A program made the translations under genes and the position numbers. Shown here piece by piece: positions 10,140 through 20,351 of a stretch of DNA of 64,000 nt. The stretch lies in the NCBI GenBank assembly GCA_031308135.1, contig JAHLJT010008756.1, positions 75,561,397 through 75,625,396 of the forward strand. Direction: 5' to 3'. Every line of letters begins with the position of its first letter. Positions within the stretch are counted from its first letter, which is position 1. Under the pieces are notes generated by a model. The model was given only the letters and a program-made list of their open reading frames with translations. It was not told the DNA's origin and searched no databases. This DNA is from Acheta domesticus. Taxonomy: Eukaryota > Arthropoda > Insecta > Orthoptera > Gryllidae.

Positions 10140-13100
10140 TTTCATGATACGGGTACTCACGACTGCATCTTTCGGGGTACATCACTCGCAAATACTGGTT
10201 GAAGCTGGTTGAAGAAAGCGGGCGTCCCACGGCTCCATCTGGCGCTCGTCGCTGCTCCCTCGCCAACCGCGGCCGGACAGTCGCGGGTGGCAGAGGTTCG
10301 GCAAGCGCTCCGGTCGGCTCGTAAAGGCCGGGCTAGCGTCCACGTTCTGCTTGCGCTCCATAACCGAAAAGCACACGCTTCGCTTTCAGCTTATCGTTCG
10401 CCTTCACTTTGTCAATTTTTCGGAATAGTTCCTAATTGCGCTGTTTTATATTGCACTAGCGGGTGATGAATAATTCATGCAATACTGTTACACTCGAATC
10501 CACCATTGTGCGAGTTACTTCGGCGAACACAAATGTTCAACATGACTCACTTTTTTTCTCCTCGGAACGACACACGTTGCAATGTCCCAGGAATATACTC
10601 GCGCAGACGTTTTTCGATCTTAATAGCACAATAACTTTTCCACGGCTGCCGATCTTCACAGATGCAAAATTTTCTCACAACTGCTCCCTTCTTCCGGAGT
10701 GAGGTCTCGTATTGATAGTTTCCCTCGCTTTCTTGGGATTAGCCAATGGAGACTTAAGACTTCTCTATTCTTCGTTCTAATTTCTGGGTTGGTCAGCGCG
10801 GTGCTCGCCTGTTAAATTTGTTTCGCGCCGAGCGGCTGCGTCACCACTCGCGCGCCGGTTTCAAACGCGTGGACTTCCTAAATTTCACGTTTTCTTTATT
10901 TTTGCCCTGACACCGGGTCTGGACTTGAGTTCGTCTCACTATAGATATATTGTATAATTTCTTAGGTCGAAAAACCTAAATTCTAAACAAGAGGTAGTTG
11001 CTTGTTTCACCACCACATGCAAATCATTGTCTTCACCATTTCGAAATCAGCTTCAAAATCTTTTTTATAAATAGCTTTGTTTAAAAATACGTTGTACCTC
11101 GAAATATGATCCTCACGAAGAAAATCAATTCATAAAAACTAATACGCCCAACTATAACAGAATCGTGGATTTTGATGATAGAAGAGGAAACATGCAAAGT
11201 ACCCTAAATGAAAACGTTAAACTTTAGTCTGAAAATAAAACACGATGATCTCACACACAAGAGGTAACACCGCATGCACAACACGTAAAGGACAAACATT
11301 GATTTTATTGCCAGCGGTAGCTTTATAAGAACATGACTGTCGTAACCGCCGAAGCCTACGGAAACGTTACATCAGTCTCCGTAACACAGAGCGCGCCATA
11401 TCTTGGGGTATTGGTGTCGGTGTCCCGATGAAGAAACACTGCCTTTTGGGAGAAGGTCTGTAAGGCCACTTCATAACTGCTCACAAACGGCAACGTAAAG
11501 AAAGTTGAAAGATGGATATGCCACACAAGCGTTGACAACAGGACGGGATCGTGAACAGGAAGGATTCATCTTGGCCCGGGAACGAGATACTTCTCTACCA
11601 ATAAAATTACAGCATAGACGACGTTTTCCAGACGATCATATGCGAGACACAGAACGCGAGTGGAGCTGAGAGCATAGTGCTATATTGAGGTAGAATGTGG
11701 ATTTGCGAAGTTACAATTCAAGGCAGGTTTTGTTAGTCCTTCAGTTATTTTAGTTCGTATTAGTATTTATAGTTTAATTATTTTTCCAATTAATATGTAG
11801 AATTAAAATCTCACCCAAAATACATTTCATTAATGTACTTTGAATCGAGATTGTTTGTTTGTTTATTTGTTGTTTTCTTTTGTGTTTGTAAAACTTTCGG
11901 AACGGAAAGATGAAATCAACAGGTTATGTTAACACGTGAATATAAAATTAACAATATTTAATGAAATAGAATTAAGAAAGCAGAGAACAGAGATAGCGCA
12001 ATGCAAAAGCAATATATAAAAAAAATAGAATTCAAAAGGTAGGTACTCAAAATCACTGAAATTACGAAGATATGATAAATAGGTGAAAAAAACGTGGCAA
12101 AAGTTGTAAGATAAATGTGTAAGATACAATAAATGGGAACAACACATTTATTTCTGTGTGCACATAAACTCGATAGTCACGCATAGGCAAGACAACACAG
12201 GTAAACAGACGAGAAGCATAGAGCATGCAGTGCAGGGCAGCTTGGAGTGCATTGGTCTCGGCAACTGTTTAGTGAAGTTGTTTTGCCGCTGCAGGTTCTT
12301 AGCGCTACTCCCGTTACGACTCATTTTACCGATTTCTTTGTTTGGAAAGTAACATTCACAAACAGCATTCAGTGTACAGAAGGATATAGGCGGAAGGACT
12401 ACAGAAACAATACAAAATCCCGAAAACTGCCACATAAAACAGAAACTCATAAGATGTCAACACCAGTGGCACCCTCCCTAGAAAAAACGTCCTCGGGAGA
12501 AGTTGCAGAAAGTATTATACTTACAATAAACCAATTCGTTTGTGCGCACCACCAGTGCAATTTTTGAGGCCGAATTTAGTTTTAAGTGGCCGATAAAGCC
12601 GATATATGTTTTTGGATTACCTATCAATTTTCCGAATTTAAGTTTCCTAATCACAAGTTTTCCGAAAGTAATGTTTCCTATTTTCTTTTTTCCGGAAGTG
12701 AAATTCTGTCGATTTTCTAGTTTTTATTGATTACACATCAAAACAATAGCTTTAATTCTATTTTGTACTGTTAACCACTTTCTTCGAGGCATTGCTTTCA
12801 CTTTCCTCCCCATCAAAAATTCTCTCAGCACAGTTTCTGTAGCTCTTTGCTCCTTCTGAAGTTCATCTATCGCTGTTTAAAAGTTAGGGTGATGTTTTCC
12901 AATAACCAATAGAAGGCGATTAAGGAAACTCTCCCTAAAATTATTTGTTCGATGTTCGTTGTTTATCGTGGCTCGCTGCTGATACCACTAGCAATTTATC
13001 GGTAGTTTCACACAGTCCCAATAAATTTTTCCTTCTCGAGCTCCTTTAGTTTTATAATATATGTACCCATGTATTAATAACTTCAGCCCTCCTCTTTTAG

Positions 13101-14040
13101 ATTCTAAAATTATAAGTTCTCTCTGTGTTTAATAATTACTGTAGGATTTATAAAACACTACCACATCTATAAAACACCTTTCACTAGGAAACCATTCATT
13201 CATTGTCGGAAAGTATCCAATTTAAAAAAAAAAATGTTCGGAATTTTACTTTCTGAAAAAAAAATCGGAAAAATGAATGGTAACGATGTTTTTGGAATTG
13301 GACGCGTCGTGGACTATCGCGAGTCCGTCCATAGCTGGTGCATGCGAGGGAATCGAAACTTTGAGGAAGAGAGCAGATGGGCTGAGTTTGGGTAAGCCAT
13401 TCATTAGTTTCAAAAAGTTGGCTATTAAATTTCCTTACTCAGGTTTTCGAAGTAGTAATGTCCGGGGTTGGCCTTCCTGCCATAGTAATGTTTTTCTTAT
13501 CTTTCAAGTTACGCGAAACAAAATTCTTCATTAATAAATCTCAAATCACGCACATGTGTCCGTCGACGCCGCTGCCTGCAGTAGAAAGATCCACTGTTCG
13601 TGCTCTTCCTGCCGAAACACTAGCGGACGCAATCTTACTGATTGCTTACCCTAAGGTATAACTCAAATGGTAGTTTCACTTATAAAGATAAATTAAAATC
13701 TGAATTAGCACGTACAAGCATAAGCATGTACTACACTTAAAATTACGCACTTCAGTGTACATACGTCCTACACGCATTGATCATGAAAAGTCGAGATTTT
13801 CGTTTGAAACACTGCTTTCTTTCAAGAGAGGTCCCGCAACTCAGCCGATAGCAGGCCCTCAAGAAAAGCACCGAGCACACCCGATCGCACCCAAGCTTCC
13901 TGATGCCCCGTGCGCCTCTCGCACGCACCGATGCTTGGCAAGCGCGGCCATTTCATAACTGCCAGTGTAAAAAAACGCTTTCGATACATTAGAAGATTTA
14001 CTTTAAAAAATAAAAAAGATTTATTTCCTGTAACAAATAA
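10140..14040. other. Intergenic stretch with GC-rich patches, no gene recognised
   Basis: Around 10190-10350 and 10690-10870 the sequence is GC-richer with many CpG, which could be an old promoter or repeat. Several 60-100-codon open frames occur on both strands without motifs. Between 12580 and 13285 there are loosely inverted TTTTCCGAAAGTAA-like words, too degenerate to delimit an element. I find no supported gene. Confidence 0.4.
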
Positions 14041-14049
14041 AATACTTTT

Positions 14050-14077
14050 AAGTTGCAGGGTGTGTACCCTGTAACTT
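14050..14077. repeat. Short hairpin-forming palindrome
   Basis: Arms AAGTTGCAGGGT (14050-14061) and ACCCTGTAACTT (14066-14077) pair at 11 of 12 positions around a GTGT loop. The role is unknown. Confidence 0.6.
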
Positions 14078-14596
14078 ATCACTGTGTAGTGCGTATCTTG
14101 CGTACATGAAGGACACGCCACTGGAAGAGAGGGGGTACTGGGAATTGGATGGGGCGAGCCAGGCACACGAGAAGAGACACATGGTGAATGCGCAATAGAG
14201 CCATCTACCCATACTAACGTTGTACAAATAACATCTGTCAATACAATCCGAGCTAAGGATTGTAATTGCCCAGAAACGTGTCTGTGTTGGTAATTTGTTT
14301 ATTGGTTGGCTCGTGTGATTTCTTACACGCAATGTGAATTCAATATTTTTTTGCCGAGGCTACCTGTCGAAGAGCTAGGAAATCGATGTTTTCGATGTGA
14401 CAGCCAGTACAGCCTTCTCTCTCCTATAACTTCATCCGTGTGCACAGATTCCTCTCGCGGCCTTGGCGGTCTTCACCGCCGACACATCGCATCAGGGCGG
14501 CTCTCATAGCCATAAGCGCGAGGGAAATTTTGAACATGCGCTCTTAAAAATGGTTGCGTCAGAGAATGTACAAGAGTTTGAGGTGACGTACTTCTT

Positions 14597-15112
14597 TTTA
14601 CTTTCTCGCTATCGCTTACGCAGGATGGAGAAAGTTACGTAATGTTGGGCGGAAAACGGCGAATTTTCGGCAGAAAAACTTATTACACAATTTAGAAAAA
14701 ATATCCTCCAACACGAGGTGTAGCCAGAATTCATGTTTTGTAGGTCCTTGACACAGAAAAAACGAATGACGGCAAAACGTCTGTCTGTCCGTGAACAACG
14801 CTAGTGGCTAAACCGCTCAGCCAATTTTCTCCAAAATTGATATTGCCCTATCGATCTGACTGATGTCGCGGCTTCTCGAATTTGAAACCGATTTTTTAAT
14901 TTCGGGTGATATTTTACGGTCCCTGGGATATTACCAAATTTTCAACAACAAAATATGCCTCCATTGCTTTTGATTAAATTTTGTTGCTGGATAGTGAGAA
15001 GGACGTTTAACAGAATGGTGCAGGTCTCGTTTTCGTAGAAAACTCCCACTTTTCTAAAATTGAAAAAAAAATTTTCGGCGTCTTTCTGCAACTACAGTTA
15101 GCTGGCCTGGAA
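14597..15112 (-). repeat. W-family repeat, copy 2 (truncated)
   Basis: It begins with the W terminal hairpin region (ACTTTCTCGCTATCGC, then GGAGAAAGT about 20 bp later) and continues through the conserved blocks 'gtagccagaattcatgtttt', 'gtccttgacac' and 'gtctgtctgtccgtgaaca'. It ends in an ambiguous junction near 15112, before the distal part of the family. Confidence 0.7.
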
Positions 15113-16074
15113 CTACAGTGGTCTATAAAACATTTGGGGTAAAATCCTTATTATGGTAAATTTGATCTGAACAGGTGAGCATCTATACTGTGACGATCCA
15201 TAGGATGCGTCACGAAAGACAAGTTTGAATAATAGACATGAAGGATTGAAGTACGAATGAACACTACCGGCGCAGTCGAAGAGGCCCTGACGGAAGAAGG
15301 AAATATTACGAATGCCATGGACATGCAATTTATGACAGTATTTTGACGGAATGCAGACCAATAAATCAGGGACCGAATACCGAAATAATTGCGGTAAAGG
15401 TATTTATACCGGTATAGAAATACCTTTACCTCTATTATACCTTTATTCAAAATACCTTAAAAAATACCGGTATAAGACGTCAAATACCGGTATTTTTAGA
15501 GGTATTTTACCTTTATTCGACGTCTATACCGGTAAAATTCCTCTAAATAGAGGCATTTTACCGGTATTTTCTCATGAAAATACCGGTATTTTCATGACAA
15601 AATACCGGTATTTCAGTAGAATCATACAGGTTTCGAAGGGAAACAATCTGACGTGTGGGCGCGCGAACGCGCGTGAGGGGACGCGAACGCGCGTGTGGGA
15701 GCCCGAACGGGCCACTGATCGGACATTATCTTTTGTTCCTAATCCTTTCGCCTTAAATACACACTCTTTCACGCTCTACACTATTAGACCTCAGGAGACC
15801 AGTCAGAGTGTTCCTATTAACGATTGAATGATTATAAGTGATTCCGAGCGCGGCAATTGCTAACCCCGTAAGTGCAGGGCGTTTTCTACGAGAGGTGCCA
15901 GTGATCTTCCTCATTGCATGGCAAGATCAGGCGCCGACGTACCGTCGATTAGCGGGATTTCCCTCAACCAGGTATCTCCCACCAGCGCCCCCCGCCCCAG
16001 CCGGCAAAAGCTCCCGCGCGGTCTTCCGGCATGTATGGCAGTGTAATGCATGTTAGTGTAAGTGTAAGTGAGGG

Positions 16075-16264
16075 GGTGAGGATAGGACAAGAGGAAGGAA
16101 AGATCGCGCGCGGTCTGTGGCCCGTCTATTAGGGTACTGCTCCGGCATTCCTCTGATATTGTTCGGAGAAACCAAGGAAAACTACCGATCAGAGCAGCCG
16201 GCCGCTAGAATTCTCCTCGGCCCGCGCGTGATCTTTCCTTCCTCTTCCTTGTCCTATCCTCACC
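16075..16264. repeat. Inverted repeat inside hAT-1
   Basis: The arm 16075-16112 (GGTGAGGATAGGACAAGAGG onward) is the near reverse complement of 16221-16264 (ending CTTGTCCTATCCTCACC). About 108 bp separate them. The same arm sequence, with flanking sequence on one side, recurs outside the element at 37380-37440, so the arms derive from a dispersed repeat inserted or copied twice in opposite orientation. Confidence 0.75.
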
Positions 16265-16725
16265 CTCAAAACTCATAAATATGAAATTTAAGTGCTGTGA
16301 AGTATGGCAAGTAGTTTTTAAAACAATTGCAACGTGCCGCCTCTCGAAGTGGCCGCGCGTGGTCATCATCGCCGTGCGTGGTCGGGCCTGCGGCCTCTGC
16401 CAGGATATGACCTTCGACATCAGTTGTGAAAGAACGAAGGCGATAGAAATCTGACATCGGTTGACAAGACTTCACGCAACGTTCCTTGGCGCATTCCGAT
16501 TCTCGGAATCAGTTTCCCTTTGTAAGAACTGCGACGGCTGCGCCGTTGCGTAGGCAGTTTCCGGAGGTCAGCGTTTCGACCCACGAGCATCTCCGGTTCG
16601 GCAGAGGATAACGCACTCGACCTATATACTCCACGCTATTAATTTCGTTTCGTAGTGAGTAGAATTGAAATATGAGAGAAGGATGTTTGACCGTAGGCCC
16701 CAACAAACGCTTTGCCGAATGTGTA

Positions 16726-16726
<1 letters not shown>

Positions 16727-16763
<37 letters not shown>

Positions 16764-16812
16764 AAGAAATCGAAAGAGAACGAAAGAGAGAAAGAGAAAG
16801 AAAGAGCGAGTG
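16727..16812. repeat. (GT)n followed by (GA)n-rich microsatellite
   Basis: About 24 bp of alternating GT at 16727-16750 passes directly into a purine-only GA/GAAA tract to about 16806. It sits between unique sequence and the 17-bp minisatellite within hAT-1. The open frames here are artefacts of low complexity. Confidence 0.9.
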
Positions 16813-16891
16813 TATATAGCGCATGGGTGCATAGAGCGTGAGTGTATAGCGCATAAGTGTGTAGCGCGCGTGTGATAGGTGCAAGCGTGTG

Positions 16892-18010
16892 TTAGGCGCA
16901 CGCGTTTATTCGGCTCGCGCGTTTGTTCAGCGCGCGCGTTTGTTCGGCGCGCGCGTTTGTTCGGCGCGCGCGTTTGTTCGGCTCGCGTATTTGTTCGGCT
17001 CGCGCGTTTGTTCGGCGCGCGCGTTTGTTCGGCGCGCGCGTTTGTTCGGATCGCGCGTTTGTTCGGCGCGCGCGTTTGTTCGGCGCGCGCGTTTGTTCGG
17101 CGCGTGATTTTGTTCGGCGCGCGCGTTTGTTTGGATCGCGTTTGTTCGGATCGCGCGTTTGTTCGGCGCGCGCGTTTGTTCGGCGCGCGCGTTTGTTCGG
17201 CGCGCGCGTTTGTTCGGCGCGCGCGTTTGTTCGGCGCGCGCGTTTGTTCGGCGCGCGCGTTTGTTCGGCGCGTGATTTTGTTCGGCGCGCGCGTTTGTTC
17301 GGATCGCGTTTGTTCGAATCGCGCGTTTGTTCGGCGCGCGCGTTTGTTCGGATCGCGCGTTTGTTCGGCGCGCGCGTTTTTTCGGATCGCGCGTTTGTTC
17401 GGCGCGCGCGCGTGTTCGGATCGCGCGTTTGTTCGGCGCGCGCGTTTGTTCGGATCGCGCGTTTGTTCGGCGCGCGCGTGTGTTCGGATCGCGCGTTTGT
17501 TCGGATCGCGCGTTTGTTCGGATCGCGCGTTTGTTCGGCGCGCGCGTTTGTTCGGATCGCGCCTTTGTTCGGCGCGCGCGTTTGTTCGGATCGCGCGTTT
17601 GTTCGGCGCGCTCGTTTGTTCGGATCGCGTTTGTTCGAATCGCGCGTGTGTTCGGATCGCGCGTTTGTTTGGCGCGCGCGTGTGTTCGGATCGCGCGTTT
17701 GTTCGGCACGCGCGTTTGTTCGGATCGCGCGTTTGTTCGGCGCGCGCGTTTGTTCGGATCGCGCGTTTGTTCGGCGCGCTCGTTTGTTCGGTGCGCGCGC
17801 TTGTTCGGCGCGCGCGTTTGTTCGGCGCGCGTGTTTGATGCGCGCACGTGTTGGCGCGCGCATGTGTTTGGGGCGCGTGTGTTTGGCGCGCGCGTGTTTG
17901 GCGCGCGCGTGTGTGGGCGCGCGCGTGTGGTTAGCTCGCGCGTGGGTTTGCCGCGAGCGCGTGTGGCACGCGTTTGTGGCGCGCGCGCGTTTGTGGCGCG
18001 TGTGTGGGGC
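16892..18010. repeat. 17-bp GC-rich minisatellite with higher-order structure
   Basis: The basic unit is GTTCGGCGCGCGCGTTT (17 bp), with a second type in which GGCGCGCG becomes GGATCGCG, plus occasional 15-bp units. Clear units run to about 17836; beyond that the tract decays into GCGCGTGTTTG words. A distinctive block beginning CGTGATTTTG recurs at 17103 and 17271, a 168-bp higher-order period. The alternating CG stretches could adopt Z-DNA. Since 17 is not divisible by 3, arginine-rich open frames of 230-390 codons arise on both strands; I treat none as a gene. Confidence 0.95.
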
Positions 18011-18604
18011 ACGCGGCACTATTTCCATTGAAAATACCGGTATAATACCGCTATAACCTTTATGGACGTCCATACCGGTATAGACGTCCTATAAAGGTAT
18101 TTTACCGGTATAAAATAATAAAGGTATTTTATACCGGTATGAAAAAATACCGGTATTTTACCGGTATTTTTACCGGTATTCAATACCTTTTCGGTCCCTG
18201 CAATAAATTAAAGACACTGTGTAATAAGATAACATTAATTGCGAAAAACAATTTTATAAGTTAATAGTTTCAGAGATCGAAAAGGAGTTAAATATAATGG
18301 TGGCTAAGGACACCGGATTTCGAAGGACAATTGAGTGCGGTTTAAATGAAGTGCCATTTAAAAACACTCTCGATTTTTGTAAAAACAAGCTGGAATAGAA
18401 TCCAATGCGTGTTATTATCCATCAGAAATCAATAGAAAAATGTAGATTAAATTTGGAAAGGAACGAAACGAACTGTGGTTCAGATTGGAAATAAAATGAT
18501 GTTGTGTCGTATGAAGATGACGTTTGTCTTTTGTTGGATGTGCGCTGAAGAGCGATCACCAACAATACTTCAGTCCGGTCGGTGTTGGAATTCGGGGCAG
18601 TTCA

Positions 18605-18687
18605 GTCGGAAAAAATGGCCAATTTTCGGCGGAAAAAAATTAATTGCCGGGTCGTGAAAACGAATAAGTGGATAAAACCAGTTGCTG
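18605..18687 (-). repeat. Duplicated W-family end fragment
   Basis: About 75 bp, from GGAAAAAATGGCCAATTTTC through the CCAGTTGCT block, repeats almost exactly at 18833-18912 inside the adjacent full W copy. It is an internal fragment that lacks the terminal hairpin. Confidence 0.8.
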
Positions 18688-18765
18688 TTGGAACTCGGGC
18701 CAGAGCAGTCGGTGATAGACATATCCGTGAATGTTGTTTGAATTAGTAATTCGGAAGTATATATT

Positions 18766-20351
18766 ACTTTCCCCTATACGTACGTATACACGGAGTGATA
18801 TACGTAGTATAGGGAAAGTTATGTAATGCTGCGCGAAAAAATGGCCAATTTTCGGCGGAAAAAAATTAATTGCCGGACCGTGAAAACGAATAAGTGGATA
18901 AAACCAGTTGCTAAATTAAGAAAAAAAATCCCCTAACACGTGGTGAAGCCAGAAACCCTGTTTTCTAGGTCCTTGATACCGAAAACCCAATTGAAAGGAA
19001 AACGTCCGTCTGTCCGTCCGTCCGTCTGTGAACACTGCTAGCGCCTAAACCATGCGTACGATTTCTTCCAAAATGGATATTCCCCGGTCGATCTGATTCT
19101 AGTCAAAGCTTTGAGATTTTGAAAAAGATTCTTTAAAATTTGGGGGTACTTTATATGAAGCCCCCCGGGGATTTTCAACATTTTCTCAAAAACGGCTCCG
19201 AATTTTTTCTTTAAATTTCTTGTATAAATAGAGTAAAATACACTTTTTAACATGGCATAGGTCCGATTTTCACGTACAGCTCTGAATTTTCGAAAATTTT
19301 GAAAGTTTGACTTTTTTTCGGCGTCTTTCTCCAACTACAAAACTGAAGATAGAGATTTTTTCTTCAAATAAAATTTGTTCTGCATATTGAGTTCTTTAAT
19401 AAAGGTCTTGTAAATGTTTTTCAAAATTTTGGTAGTTTTCGTGCAATATTGCGTGCAATATGTGCAATTTTAAAAAATTACAAAAACAAAATTTTCTCAA
19501 AAACGGCTCCAAATTTTTTCTTTAAACTTTTGGTAGGGATAGTGGTAAATGTACTCTATCAATGACATAAAAGCCATTTTGGTCTATCGGTTGGTTTTTT
19601 CAAAAATTACCAAAATGTAAATTTTTTTACTTGTCTCTCACGTCGTTAATATTTATCGGCGATTTTTTCACATTATTATATTTACGAGTATATATGATTT
19701 AAATAATGTCAAGTAAAGTTTCTCGAAAACACTACCGTTTTCTGTGAAAAGTAGCTCAAATTTCGGCATTTTCAGAAATGTTCAAACGTCATTTTTTCGT
19801 ATATGGCTGCAATTTTTTTCTTGAAACTTTTGTAACAGATAGTGATAATTACACTCTTTAGTATAGCGTAAAGTTTATTTTGAGTTATTTTTTTGTTTTT
19901 TCAAAAATTATATAAATGTAAATTTTTTGAAAGATCTTTCACATCTTTAATATGCACATCATCCGCAATTTGTAAAGATTATTATAATTGTGAGTGGAAG
20001 TGCTTCAAATAAATTATTTTGAAAACTCAAAAATTTTCTGTGAGAATGAGCTTCAAATTTCGCGTTTTTAGTAGTGCTAAAACGCCATTTTCTCTTAAAC
20101 GGCACATAATTTTTAAAAGAAAATTGCCATTTACGATTAGGTTTTTGTGTTCTTTAATATTCTAAAATTAATGTTTCCGTTCTACCAATAGGAAACCGAA
20201 AAATTTAGAAAATGACAAAAAAATGTACTTTTGGCGATGATAGATGGTAGCTGGCAAGAAAGAGTATGTGGCAATTCCGAATAGCTAGCGAAGACCCAAG
20301 GAAATAGAAAACTAATACGGGAAAGTCTGTGCCATTCTGTAGCACCACTAG
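18766..20351 (-). repeat. W-family repeat, copy 3 (full length, alpha type)
   Basis: It begins with the terminal hairpin (ACTTTCCCCTATACGTACG, paired with GTAGTATAGGGAAAGT downstream) and ends with the other terminus, GTGCCATTCTGTAGCACCACTAG. The interior holds successive degenerate units, each marked by a 'ctcaaaaacggctcc' or 'cataaatagctcc'-like phrase. It is noncoding on both strands. This is one of two complete reference copies; the other is 47253-48793. Confidence 0.85.

Larger units (their letters stand above)
15367..18200. mobile_element. 2.8-kb hAT-like non-autonomous element with GC-rich minisatellite cargo (hAT-1)
   Basis: The left end CAGGGACCGAATACC (15367) mirrors the right end, whose reverse complement is CAGGGACCGAAAAGG. 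Both flanks are CAATAAAT (15359-15366 and 18201-18208), a perfect 8-bp duplication. Subterminal arms hold ACCGGTA inside TACCGGTA-like palindromes 7 times on the left (to 15609) and 7 times on the right (from 18035), which look like transposase-binding arrays (inference). No transposase frame is present. The cargo is strikingly GC-rich against the surroundings: CpG-rich unique sequence (15650-16630), a 44-bp inverted repeat (16075-16264), a GT/GA tract and a 17-bp minisatellite. By family knowledge, mobilisation would need a transposase supplied by another element. Confidence 0.85.

Noticed and set aside
12158..12567. Overlapping 100-codon frames on both strands
   Set aside because: Mutual shadows without motifs, splice sites or family resemblance.
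12580..13285. Possible element with TTTTCCGAAAGTAA-like inverted ends
   Set aside because: The supposed arms are low-complexity and differ too much; no duplication at the flanks.
16879..18073. Arginine-rich open frames of 234-393 codons on both strands
   Set aside because: The 17-bp repeat unit has no stop in most frames; the same array gives long frames in almost every reading, so none has support as a protein.
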